From: Promethearchaeota archaeon
GTDB lineage: Archaea; Asgardarchaeota; Lokiarchaeia; Sigyniarchaeales; SOKP01
Length of the DNA: 64,000 nt
Assembly (NCBI GenBank): GCA_030606485.1
Contig: JAUWGH010000001.1
Coordinates: 1 to 64,000 of the forward strand
Direction: 5' to 3'
Both the position numbers and the translations under genes were made by a program. Shown one piece after another: positions 26,716 to 35,455 of the stretch. Under the pieces are notes generated by a model that saw only the letters and a list, made by a program, of their open reading frames with translations, was not told the origin of the DNA and did no database searches. Numbering within the stretch: the first letter of the stretch is position 1; each line of letters starts with the position of its first letter.

Positions 26716-27261
26716 TCATAATTCTAAATTTACTTTTTTAAGAATTGCTAATACAAGCGATTTAAAAGCCTCTTTAATATTACCTCCCGTTTTTGCAGAA
26801 GTTTCAAAATAGCCTCCTGAATCATATTCTTCACTAATTGCTCGACCTTCTTCTGTCCCTACTTCCCTATAATCTTGTGCTAAATCAATCTTGTTTCCTA
26901 ACATCACTGATTGTTTCTGCCCAATTACTTTTTCTGCCTCTTCTTTCCAATTCGGTAGGTTTGTGAATGAACTCCGGCGTGTAACATCAAAAACATACAT
27001 TATTGCTGCAGCTCCACGATAGAAGGGGGGGCGAACAAATGAAAAATGACGTTGTCCAGCTAAATCCCAGAGTTGTAATCGTACCTCTAAATCAGGATAT
27101 TCTGGAATTTCAACTTTTTTAATCGCGAAATTGCTTCCAATCGTCATCACATATTGTTCGGTAAATTTCTTCTCTGTATATTGTAAAACTAAGGAAGTTT
27201 TTCCTACTCCTCCATCACCAATAACTACCACTTTATATATTAGTGCTTTTTTTATTGACAT
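26716..27261 (-). CDS. Rab/Ras-like small GTPase
   Basis: A single 181-residue GTPase domain of the eukaryote-like Ras superfamily. G1 is GDGGVGKTS (about residue 15), the switch I threonine lies in VMTIGSNF, G3 is WDLAGQ with the switch II glutamine, G4 is GNKIDL and G5 is TSAKTG. The order and spacing fit Rab/Ras rather than Arf. It ends KKVNLEL with no C-terminal cysteine, so no prenyl anchor is encoded and membrane attachment, if any, must be indirect. Asgard genomes are known to be rich in such GTPases. The next gene on the same strand upstream encodes a longin-like protein, a plausible regulator. Confidence 0.95.
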   Translation of the reverse strand: MSIKKALIYKVVVIGDGGVGKTSLVLQYTEKKFTEQYVMTIGSNFAIKKVEIPEYPDLEVRLQLWDLAGQRHFSFVRPPFYRGAAAIMYVFDVTRRSSFTNLPNWKEEAEKVIGQKQSVMLGNKIDLAQDYREVGTEEGRAISEEYDSGGYFETSAKTGGNIKEAFKSLVLAILKKVNLEL

Positions 27262-27531
27262 GTTTGTAAAATAACTGTCTATTTTTTATTGGCTTGATAG
27301 ATTATTAATTTAATTCTAATAATTTGCTTTAATAAATATTTAGTATTTTAGAATTAATATAATTTATTTTTAATTTTAATTTCTAACGCTTTCAAGGTTC
27401 TTTTAGAACGATCTTTATAACAATACAGTATGGGTTTTTAAAAATTTGACTATTTATTCTAAAATTAGGAATTTTTATTTATTTATTATATTTCCACTAT
27501 TAATTTTAGTATTTCTACGCAATAAGTTGCA

Positions 27532-28401
27532 TTAAGCGGATAATTTTTCAGTTTGAATATCAATAACTCCTTCGATTTCATAGATTTCATTTTTTAAGGG
27601 CTCTAAATTATCTTTATTTAAAAGCTCAACATAAACTTCATAAATGCACTTATCGGCTTCTGTGCATATTCCTGCAGTAAAAATTAATGAGATATTATAT
27701 TTTGAAAAGATACTAACTATATCTTCCATAATTGCTGGTGTTAATTCAGTGCCAAAAATAATTTCCAACTTAGTTATTTCTTTCGAAGTAACTGGGATGA
27801 TATCTAATTTTAATGAATCTCCTCGTATTCTATGCACTATAAATAAATTATTTTTATTTTTAGTCAATTTTTGTAAATTATGAATCATTATTTCAGGAAT
27901 GGAAACTGTTTTAAGCTTTTGAAAAACCTTAAATTTAATTAATCTCCCTTCGGTTTCAACACTTTTAAGCGACAGGATTTTATATAACTTGTCTAATTTA
28001 CTATTTAGAGTTTTAAATCTTTTCTGAACATCTGATTTCTGCATTGAACTTGGATTGTGTATATAAAATGCTTTATACAAATCATCTATTTTTGTGATTT
28101 GATCAATAAATTTTTTCATTTCTAATTGATATTCTTTAATTTCAATTTCCTTTTGAATAATTACCGATAACATAATTAGTTCAATGCTTCCCCGTGCCCA
28201 ACCAGATGGTATTCTAAAAATCCAATTTGCTGTTCGAAGCTCAGAAGAAAAATCATGGGTGAAGAAACCATCATCACCAGTATCTAAGAGAGAAACTATT
28301 TGATTTAAGGTCTCTTTTTTTAAGTTTTTAATTAAATCTTCGGGCTTACTAGCGATTGCTTTAGGTCCTATAATTTTATCAAAATATACAAGTATTAACA
28401 T
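27532..28401 (-). CDS. longin-like domain protein with C-terminal ACT-like domain
   Basis: The 289 residues begin MLILVYFDKIIGPKAIAS, the opening strand and turn seen in longin/roadblock-type proteins of Asgard archaea (VYFDxxxGPK). The longin-like part extends to about residue 110, with SELRTANWIFRIPSGWARG. A Lys-rich helical linker follows. Residues about 205-289 show a beta-alpha-beta-beta-alpha-beta order (KLEIIFGTELTPAIMEDIV, LIFTAGICTEADKCIYEVYV, then VIDIQTEKL) that fits an ACT-type ligand-binding fold. Both domain calls rest on pattern, not on a search. Its position upstream of the Rab-like GTPase suggests a regulator or partner of that GTPase, perhaps ligand-controlled. The gap of 270 bases argues against tight translational coupling. 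Confidence 0.65.
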   Translation of the reverse strand: MLILVYFDKIIGPKAIASKPEDLIKNLKKETLNQIVSLLDTGDDGFFTHDFSSELRTANWIFRIPSGWARGSIELIMLSVIIQKEIEIKEYQLEMKKFIDQITKIDDLYKAFYIHNPSSMQKSDVQKRFKTLNSKLDKLYKILSLKSVETEGRLIKFKVFQKLKTVSIPEIMIHNLQKLTKNKNNLFIVHRIRGDSLKLDIIPVTSKEITKLEIIFGTELTPAIMEDIVSIFSKYNISLIFTAGICTEADKCIYEVYVELLNKDNLEPLKNEIYEIEGVIDIQTEKLSA

Positions 28402-28555
28402 TTTCTAAAGCAAAAATTTTTCAATTATCTTAAAGCTTTTATGCAAAACTTATAAATTTTTAAATTTTTTCTTTATGAAAAAAAAAGAAAGGGTGGAAGG
28501 TGATCAGGATTTTGTTCTATTTATCTTATATTTATGAAGTTTAAAACTAATTATT

Positions 28556-28834
28556 TTATTTTCTCACAATCCTAAAGGTTTTAAAATCTCTATCTCCCCG
28601 ATAGTCAACATCGGTAACTGGAACTCTAACAAAATTTTCATGATCAAATTTTTTTTCAGGCGTTCTTTTTTGATAAAGAGAAAGATTACTCGCCATTCTG
28701 AGTTCCTTAAGCAAAAAATCCCGTACCGCAACCCTTATTAATTCACTTCTTGATGGATAAAGGCCTTCATGTCCTGTTAATTTATCAATGGCATTTATAT
28801 ATGGTTCTGGTATATTTACTGTAACAATTTTCAT
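28556..28834 (-). CDS. ribbon-helix-helix (CopG-like) transcriptional regulator
   Basis: I use ATG 28834 because MKIVTVNIPEPYINAIDKL is the family's N-terminal strand and helix; the earlier ATG adds ten residues. The helix pair continues with LYPSRSELIRVAVRDFLLKE. This is the arrangement of archaeal NikR/CopG-like DNA-binding dimers, and it resembles the small protein at 16643-16822. The remaining 45 residues are charged (KRTPEKKFDHENFV) with no recognisable ligand domain. An AAGGAG motif lies 11 bases before the start. The target is unknown; it may act on its own long upstream region. Confidence 0.85.
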   Translation of the reverse strand: MKIVTVNIPEPYINAIDKLTGHEGLYPSRSELIRVAVRDFLLKELRMASNLSLYQKRTPEKKFDHENFVRVPVTDVDYRGDRDFKTFRIVRK

Positions 28835-29548
28835 AGTAAGGTTAAGCTCCTTGAATTTCAACACATTTTATTTTATCTGAGATAATGATCTATTATGATG
28901 TTCTAGTATTTAAAATTTTGTACGAACTGTTATTTTATAAAGGATACAGCCTTTTTTGTAAAATATATTTAAATAATTAACATAATAATAAATTATCAAA
29001 AAGATATAATTAAAAAAAATCTCTTTTTTTAGTCTAATTCCATTTTTCTTCAGAATTTTTAATTATAATTTTTTCAATTTTTCTTAATTACTATTTAAAA
29101 TTATTTTAAAAATATTTTAATTGTTGGTGAAAATTGTTTAATATTTTTTTAATTATTGATATAAGATTTCATAATCATTATTCAATTTCTATAAATTTTT
29201 AATCTCAATGGTGTTAATTTTATCAATTTTAAATTAGATTAAAGATTTTCGCTATTAAGTATTTTTTTTGAAGAAAAAAGAGTGTTTTGAGAAATATTAG
29301 TGGATTAATTCAGAACAGTTAATATGTAAAAATATGATATGCATGATTATTAAATTTTAAATTGTATTTTTGAAAGCTTTTGATGAATTTTGTCCTCTTA
29401 AACACTCCTACTTTTTCAAAACATAGCTAACAATTTATATAACTCTGATTTTGATTTTATTTTTATTCTATTTTTAGAGTTAAATTTTTATAGCAGTAGA
29501 GTCCTTATAGCAGTAAAGAAACTATTATTTTGTAATTAATCCTTTGAG
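28835..29548. other. long intergenic region with a short direct repeat
   Basis: About 700 bases of very AT-rich sequence separate two divergent genes. No credible reading frame or stable hairpin was found. Close to the right end a 13-base near-repeat, TATAGCAGTARAG, occurs at 29489-29501 and 29506-29518, a 17-base period, 30-60 bases before the start of the downstream gene. It could be a regulatory site. Confidence 0.4.
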
Positions 29549-30973
29549 TTGAGAATTATTTCAAACGATCTTACAAGAAAATTAAGAGTTTTAATTAAAA
29601 GTAGTAATTTTGATGTTAATAATTATTTAGTTTTTAATGAACTAAACAAAGAACAACAAAAGATCATTGATAATGCTATTTCTATTCTTAAGGAAAATAC
29701 AGTAGACGATGTAAAGGTATTTGGGGGCAATATTGACAAGAATGAAGAAAAGTTTGAGAAATTAAAAGAGAATATTAAGAAAGAATTAGAAAATGAAGAA
29801 TATAATGAAATTAAAAATGATCTTGAAAAATTAATAAATTCTTATGTTAAAAATTTTCAATTATTGATTCCAATGGTTTGCGGAGCGATTATCCCTGTTA
29901 AACAATTACCCTATGTTGAAGTGTATTTTCGGACAATTCCAAGAATTATGGTTGATAATGAAAAACCCGAAAAAATGTCAATTAATAATAATTCAATCTC
30001 ATATTACGGAGAAATTAAATGTATTATTCCACGGATTACCTTATTTGGAAAAATAAAAGATGCAGATCCGTTATTTGCACCCTTGATAGGTGATCTTGAT
30101 TTAGGTGACTTTAATCCGGAAAAATCAGAGCATAAAGGACCAATGATCGGGAATTATTCATATATAACTGAACTAATTACTTCAATGGATAAAGACACAA
30201 CCAAAAATAATTTAACTCGCTATCACGAACAGTATCAAAGGCATGGAGAACCAATTTGTGATTTTCTACTAAAGGATAAAGAATTAATGGATGCAATGGA
30301 AAAACTTTCCTCAGCCATAGAGTCAAAAAGAACCAGCTCATCTGTGTCAGTTTGCGCTATAGCAGTACCAAACATACAAGATAAGTCAACAATTGTTGTT
30401 GTTCAAGATGAAAGTAAATCACCAAACGCATATGCTACTTGCTTTGAAGCATTATTACGGTTCTCTGCCCTATGTTATGAAGCACCCTCTACAAAAAAAC
30501 CTTCAGAAATGAGTACTAGCCCAACACCTCCAACTCAAGCAGGACAGGCTATTGGACCAGGCGGACAGAGATTAGAGGTTTGGACTCAAGAAGAACTTGT
30601 AAAAGATGCAGCTGAGCGCGGGCTTGGAACTGGACTTCCACCAAACATGGAACTATGGACTGAAGAGCAATTAATAGATATGGCAAAATCTCGTACTGAT
30701 TTAGGAGTTAATTTACCTGAATGGTCTGAAGAAGAACTTGAAAAGCTAACAAAATCTCGTCAGGGAACACTAAATATTCCTGAATGGAAGGATACTGGCT
30801 TACCTGTATGTGAAAAGTGTGGTTATACACTCAGAGAAGGTTGGTCTGAGTGCCCTATTTGCAACTGGAAGGTTGGAGCGCCAGTACCTAAAGAAGAGCA
30901 AGAAAAAGATAGTTCTGATGATATTGAAAAAATCGAGCAAATTCAAAATGAAGATAAAAATGATTCAGAATGA
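29549..30973 (+). CDS. uncharacterised protein with W-E-E-L repeats and C-terminal zinc ribbon
   Basis: I do not recognise the family. Residues 1-100 are helical and charged. About 105-315 form a mixed domain (LLIPMVCGAIIPVKQLPYVE, YYGEIKCIIPRITLFGKI, later VSVCAIAVPNIQDKSTIVVV). A Pro/Gly-rich linker follows. About 345-420 carries a short repeated motif: EVWTQEELVKDAAERG, ELWTEEQLIDMAKSR, PEWSEEELEKLTKSR and a remnant PEWKDTG. A zinc ribbon (CEKCGYTLREGWSECPIC) follows at about 423-440, then an acidic tail. The W-E-E-L units may be small helical binding motifs and the ribbon may sense or bind a partner. The start appears to be TTG 29549, with no ATG nearby. It lies 115 bases upstream of the longin-Arf gene on the same strand. 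Confidence 0.75.
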   Translation: MRIISNDLTRKLRVLIKSSNFDVNNYLVFNELNKEQQKIIDNAISILKENTVDDVKVFGGNIDKNEEKFEKLKENIKKELENEEYNEIKNDLEKLINSYVKNFQLLIPMVCGAIIPVKQLPYVEVYFRTIPRIMVDNEKPEKMSINNNSISYYGEIKCIIPRITLFGKIKDADPLFAPLIGDLDLGDFNPEKSEHKGPMIGNYSYITELITSMDKDTTKNNLTRYHEQYQRHGEPICDFLLKDKELMDAMEKLSSAIESKRTSSSVSVCAIAVPNIQDKSTIVVVQDESKSPNAYATCFEALLRFSALCYEAPSTKKPSEMSTSPTPPTQAGQAIGPGGQRLEVWTQEELVKDAAERGLGTGLPPNMELWTEEQLIDMAKSRTDLGVNLPEWSEEELEKLTKSRQGTLNIPEWKDTGLPVCEKCGYTLREGWSECPICNWKVGAPVPKEEQEKDSSDDIEKIEQIQNEDKNDSE

Positions 30974-31088
30974 TATAATTAAATTTTACTATTTTTTAAA
31001 AAATTTTTTTAATCATCCAATTTTTAAATAGTTAATATTTTGAATTATTTTTAATTTACAAAACCAAAAAATAAACCTGATTATTGCT

Positions 31089-32093
31089 ATGCTAAAAGAC
31101 ATATTCTTTATAAACAGTAGAGATTCCAGTGTACTAAATGTTGATTTAACCCAAGATAATTTTTCAAATATGAAAATAATAAGCTATCCAAAAAAATTAT
31201 CTAACATTGTTAAAAACAAGTCTATCTCAGATCTAATATTGAATTTTAAAGAAAAAGTATCCAGTCTCGAGGTGGGAAAAAATAAAACTCCTGTTTTGTA
31301 TTCCCCATTAATTACTGAAGGAATTAACATATATAGCTGTCTAATTTATCCCGATGCAATTATCGGTTTAATTTTGGATAAAGATGATAATCCCTATGAT
31401 TTAAAAGAAGTTTTTCAAGATCAAATTAACAAATATTTTTTACCTCAAAAGAAAAATATTATTAATAATCATTTCGAATTAGAAACACTATTAATCTCAA
31501 TCTTTATAGACATAAGACGATATTATGATGAAATTTTAGGATATTCTCCATTTTTAGCATTTAGAGATCATGGATCGATATTAAAAGTTTTTATTTTTGG
31601 GCTTGATGAAGCTGGTAAAACTTCATATGTACGAAGAATAACTACGGGAGAATATGATGAAAATTATTATGAACCAACTAGACAGTTCAATATTGATCAT
31701 TATACACATAATGATTACAATTTTATTTTTTGGGATGTTCCTGGTCAAGTAAGACTTAGATCTAAGTGGCTTTTAGGGATGCAAGATTCTAATATGTTAA
31801 TATATATGATAGATGCAGCCGATGAAGTAAGATTTGAAGAATCTAAAAAAGAATTATGGAATATTTTAGTTCGATACGAGCTTGAGGGTGTTCCTCTTCT
31901 AATTTTGGCTAATAAAATAGATTTGCCTTTTGCTCTCACATCAGAAAAGGAATTAATCACACATATTAATTTAAATGAAATTACTAATCGGACTTGGGAT
32001 ATTATGACTATTAGTGTAGCAGATAATATTAATATTAAAAAATCTTTAGATTGGTTAAGTGAGAAAGCATCCACAATTTTACCAGATGTCTAA
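31089..32093 (+). CDS. longin-like domain fused to Arf-like GTPase
   Basis: The 334 residues hold two domains. Residues 1-155 look longin-like: MLKDIFFINSRDSSVL as a strand-turn-strand opening, a further strand pair around NIYSCLIYPDAIIGLIL and closing helices. Residues 160-330 are an Arf/Sar-family GTPase. G1 is FGLDEAGKTS, the GLDxAGKT of Arf proteins; switch I is EPTRQFN; G3 is WDVPGQVRLRSKW, with the Gln present and Pro where Arf has Gly; G4 is ANKIDLP. There is no N-terminal amphipathic helix or myristoylation Gly as in eukaryotic Arf; the longin-like domain takes that place and could link the switch to membranes or partners. The V4R protein encoded next downstream is a likely partner. 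Confidence 0.85.
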   Translation: MLKDIFFINSRDSSVLNVDLTQDNFSNMKIISYPKKLSNIVKNKSISDLILNFKEKVSSLEVGKNKTPVLYSPLITEGINIYSCLIYPDAIIGLILDKDDNPYDLKEVFQDQINKYFLPQKKNIINNHFELETLLISIFIDIRRYYDEILGYSPFLAFRDHGSILKVFIFGLDEAGKTSYVRRITTGEYDENYYEPTRQFNIDHYTHNDYNFIFWDVPGQVRLRSKWLLGMQDSNMLIYMIDAADEVRFEESKKELWNILVRYELEGVPLLILANKIDLPFALTSEKELITHINLNEITNRTWDIMTISVADNINIKKSLDWLSEKASTILPDV

Positions 32094-32271
32094 AATTTAT
32101 CTTGGCTTGCTTTTTTTAATTTTTCTTGCATTCTTTTATTATAATTCAAAACATTAAATAAAATAAAAAAACTGAATTATAATTAGGAAGAATATAATAA
32201 TAATAAACACTAATAATAAACAAGAAAAAAATTATAAAAAGGAATTTCAATTAAAACGAAGGCGCGGAAGT

Positions 32272-32793
32272 ATGTTTAAACGGGTAAAAAAAGTAGAAAA
32301 TGTTGTCTTAGATGAAGAAAAATCTCATATTTATTTAAAAGATACAAATTTACCTCTTCTAATGATTAGACCAGAAGAATTAATTGAGTTCGGAGAATTG
32401 GCTGGCTCAGAATCTGTAGATATCCTAATCTGGGTTGGTAAGTCCATTGGCAAATCCATAGCTAAAGAGTTTATTAAAACTAGCGATGTAGCATCATTAA
32501 AATTTCGAGAGAAAATGAAAATAATTAATTCTATACTTGAAATATTACAGAGTTTAGGATATGGAATTCTTGTTTTAAATTATGGAAAGGGAAATATTAC
32601 TATCGATGTGGGAAATCCTCTTTCAAAAGATTATCAAGATAATATTATGGCAAAAAATATTTGTATTATTTACAATGGAATTTTCACAGGTCTTCTTGAA
32701 GTGATAGGAATAGATAGTGAAGGGAGAGAGATTAATTGTATTTTGAAAGGAGCAGATATGTGCTCATTTAAATTTGAGTTTGAGCAAGATTAA
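32272..32793 (+). CDS. V4R (4-vinyl reductase/TRAPP Bet3-like) domain protein
   Basis: The 173 residues form one V4R domain. SVDILIWVGKSIGKSIAKEF is the early glycine-bearing helix, GILVLNYGKGNITIDVGNPL are the middle strands, and the end ICIIYNGIFTGLLEVIGI followed by INCILKGADMCSFKFEF is the hallmark GxLxGLL...C...G...C.F. In bacteria and archaea such domains bind small ligands. The fold is shared with Bet3 and related TRAPP subunits, which act on Rab/Ypt GTPases in eukaryotes. The location just downstream of the longin-Arf gene, same strand, 178-base gap, suggests they act together, but the gap allows a separate promoter. The start is ATG 32272. Confidence 0.85.
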   Translation: MFKRVKKVENVVLDEEKSHIYLKDTNLPLLMIRPEELIEFGELAGSESVDILIWVGKSIGKSIAKEFIKTSDVASLKFREKMKIINSILEILQSLGYGILVLNYGKGNITIDVGNPLSKDYQDNIMAKNICIIYNGIFTGLLEVIGIDSEGREINCILKGADMCSFKFEFEQD

Positions 32794-32928
32794 ATCACAT
32801 TTCTTTTTTATAATAAGATAATCTAAACTTGGGTTTTAAATATTATTTTTAGTTAAATTATTTTTTAATTCAATCATTTCCAATTAAAAAGGAAGTTATT
32901 AAATATAGTTAAAACTCAAAAAAATTGA

Positions 32929-32942
32929 TTAAATTATAAAAG
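32929..32942 (+). promoter_or_regulatory. possible TATA box for cdhA
   Basis: TTAAATTATAAAAG lies about 80 bases before the cdhA start in a region with no other gene. The background is AT-rich, so this is a tentative call. Confidence 0.3.
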
Positions 32943-33020
32943 TCAAAATTTAAAATCGATTTCTTTTTTTCTTTATTAATTTACGATAAATATTAACTAT
33001 TAATAAATTTGTGAAAAATA

Positions 33021-35378
33021 TTGACGGAAAAAGGCGCAAGAATAAAAATAGATGAATATAAAGGTCCACTTGGAAAAATTAAGGGTTTTGAGTTCACTGT
33101 TGGCAAAATAGTTTCCAGTGATTATGAAGAATGGGAACCGATGGGTCCAACTCCAAAACCAAGTATTGCAACTTTAAGACCTTGGTTCTTTAAATTAATG
33201 GAACGATATCCTCCTTTTTATATGCCTATCTGTGATATGTGCTGTCTTTGTACCTATGGAAAATGCAATTTATCAAAGGGAAGGACTGGTGCATGCGGAA
33301 TTAATATGGAAGCACAGCAAGGAAGAATAGTTGAGATAGCATGTTGTATAGGTGCAAGTTGCCATAGTTCTCATGGAGATCACTTAATCCATCATTTAAT
33401 GCACAAATTTGGGGATGTGCCAATAAATTTTGGAAGTAAGATTGAAGTTGAAATGCCAATGACTCGATTAATTGTAGGTATGAAACCTGAATGCCTTTCT
33501 GATTGTGCAGAAGCAATGAAATGGGCCCAAAAAACTATTTCACATCTTTTATCTGCAGGACATACTGGTCAAGAATCCAGTTATTTAGATTTTGAATCAA
33601 AAAGTTTTTTAGCGGGTCTTTGTGATAATGTGGGAATGGAGATTGCAGATGCCGTGCAAATTGCCGCGTATGGATTCCCCAAGGGAGAAGCTGATGTCCC
33701 GATAGTAGAATTGGGTATGGGAACACTAGATACAGAAAATAAAGCCATAATTTTGATGATTGGTCACAATGTAGCTCCAGGAATTGAATTAGCAGATTAT
33801 ATGAGAGAAAAAGAATTGGAGAATAAAGTAGATGTGGGTGCTATATGTTGTACTGCAATAGATCTTACTCGATATTATGAAGGTGCTAAAATAGTGGGCT
33901 CATTATCAAGACAATTAAAATACATTCGTTCTGGGTTGGCAGATGTAGTTATGGTAGATGAACAATGCGTTCATTTACGTACTTTTGAAGAAGCAAAGAA
34001 AATAAATGCACCCTATATTGCTACTAATGACAAAAGAATGGAGGGTTTGCCCGATAGAACTGCTGATCCAGCAGAAGAAATTATTGATGATCTAGTCTCA
34101 GGAAAAGCACTAGGTGTGCTCATTCTTGATCCTGAAAAAGCGGGAAAAGTGGCAGTTGAAGTTGCGATTAAAGTAAAACCAATAAGAAAAGGAAAGAAAT
34201 CTATTCCTGATAAAGAAGGGGCAATTGAAATGGCTAAAAAATGTATCACATGTGGAAATTGCCAGAGGAATTGCCCTAATGATTTACCTTTAGTAGATGC
34301 AATAGAGGCAGCAAAGAGTGGAGACTTTAAATTATTAACCGATATTTCAGAATGGTGTTTGGATTGCGGTCGCTGTGAAGGAGAATGTATGCATGGTGTC
34401 TCTCCCTTAGATTTAATCATATTTGCTGGACAAGAATATATCAAAAATGAAACATTTAATATGAGAGTTGGTAGAGGTCCCATACAAGATACAGAAATTC
34501 GTAATGTAGGAGCTCCAATAGTTTTTGGAGAAATTCCTGGTATTATTGCGATTATAGGTTGTGCAAACTATGCTAAAGAAATTCAAGAACTTTATCGTTT
34601 AGCGGAAGAATTTTTAATTAGAAATTATATTGTAGTAGTTACTGGATGCGCTGCAATGGATATTGCATTGGTGAAAAATGAGGATGGTGAAACATTATAT
34701 GATCGATTTACAGGTGAATTTGATCGAGGAGGTTTAGTTAATTGTGGAAGCTGCGTCAGTAATCCTCATATTTGTGGTGCTGCAGTTAAAATTGCAAACA
34801 TTTTTGCAAGGCGTCCATTACGTGGAAATTATGAGGAAATTGCTGATTATGTATTAAATCGAGTTGGAGCAGTAGGCGTTGCTTGGGGGGCTATGTCTCA
34901 GAAGGCGGCAAGTATTGCCAGTAGTGCAAACGGTTTGGGCATACCAGCAATATGTGGTCCTCATGCTGCAGAATATAGAAGGATGTATCTTGGTCGAACT
35001 GATAATGATGAGGTTTGGAAAGCCTATAATGCAAGAGATGGAACGTCAGGGCATCAAGTTGCCCCCGCTCCAGAACACCTTCTAACAACCGCAGAATCAA
35101 TAGAGCAAGCAATTGTCCTCTGTGCTAAGTTTTGTATTCGACCAGCTGATACTACTAAAGGTAGAATGATTAAACTTTCACACTGGATTGACTTATCTCG
35201 CAAATATCTTGGCGTTGATCTTCCAGAAGATTTAGAGAAATATATTCGAGTTGAAGCTGATATCCCAATCAGTATGAAAGCAGAAATCCTAGAATATCTT
35301 AAATCCAAGAAATGGGAGCCAAAAGAAATTATCGATCCTACTATCGTAGAAAGATTATCAAAAATATATTTAAAATAA
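33021..35378 (+). CDS. cdhA: CO dehydrogenase/acetyl-CoA synthase alpha subunit
   Basis: This is the Ni-Fe-S catalytic subunit of the archaeal ACDS complex; it interconverts CO and CO2 in the Wood-Ljungdahl pathway. Residues 70-110 carry the cluster cysteines MCCLCTYGKCNLSKGRTGAC. Later cluster ligands include GCANYAKEI and NCGSCVSNPHICGAA, and GPHAAEYRRMYLGR lies near the C-terminus. A ferredoxin-like insert of the archaeal form is at about 408-460 (CITCGNCQRNCP and CLDCGRCEGEC). The length of 785 residues is normal. The start is TTG 33021: GTG plus a 7-base spacer precedes it and the sequence has the proper N-terminus. The partner genes cdhB, C, D and E are not adjacent. A T-run ends the gene; the convergent neighbour is Mrp/NBP35. 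Confidence 0.96.
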   Translation: MTEKGARIKIDEYKGPLGKIKGFEFTVGKIVSSDYEEWEPMGPTPKPSIATLRPWFFKLMERYPPFYMPICDMCCLCTYGKCNLSKGRTGACGINMEAQQGRIVEIACCIGASCHSSHGDHLIHHLMHKFGDVPINFGSKIEVEMPMTRLIVGMKPECLSDCAEAMKWAQKTISHLLSAGHTGQESSYLDFESKSFLAGLCDNVGMEIADAVQIAAYGFPKGEADVPIVELGMGTLDTENKAIILMIGHNVAPGIELADYMREKELENKVDVGAICCTAIDLTRYYEGAKIVGSLSRQLKYIRSGLADVVMVDEQCVHLRTFEEAKKINAPYIATNDKRMEGLPDRTADPAEEIIDDLVSGKALGVLILDPEKAGKVAVEVAIKVKPIRKGKKSIPDKEGAIEMAKKCITCGNCQRNCPNDLPLVDAIEAAKSGDFKLLTDISEWCLDCGRCEGECMHGVSPLDLIIFAGQEYIKNETFNMRVGRGPIQDTEIRNVGAPIVFGEIPGIIAIIGCANYAKEIQELYRLAEEFLIRNYIVVVTGCAAMDIALVKNEDGETLYDRFTGEFDRGGLVNCGSCVSNPHICGAAVKIANIFARRPLRGNYEEIADYVLNRVGAVGVAWGAMSQKAASIASSANGLGIPAICGPHAAEYRRMYLGRTDNDEVWKAYNARDGTSGHQVAPAPEHLLTTAESIEQAIVLCAKFCIRPADTTKGRMIKLSHWIDLSRKYLGVDLPEDLEKYIRVEADIPISMKAEILEYLKSKKWEPKEIIDPTIVERLSKIYLK

Positions 35379-35384
35379 TTTTAC

Positions 35385-35404
35385 ATTTTTTATTCTTTTT
35401 TTTT
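35385..35404 (+). terminator. poly-T terminator after cdhA
   Basis: Two T-rich runs (ATTTTTTATTC and nine T) begin about 7 bases past the stop at 35378, followed by the convergent Mrp gene. Confidence 0.55.
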
Positions 35405-35455
35405 AATTTTATCTTAATTAATTTTTAAAAAAAGTAACTACAAAAAAAGATAAGA

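Noticed and set aside
34013-34483. Minus-strand frames inside cdhA (also 33301-33726 and 35054-35308)
   Set aside because: They are antisense to a fully recognisable CO dehydrogenase alpha subunit.
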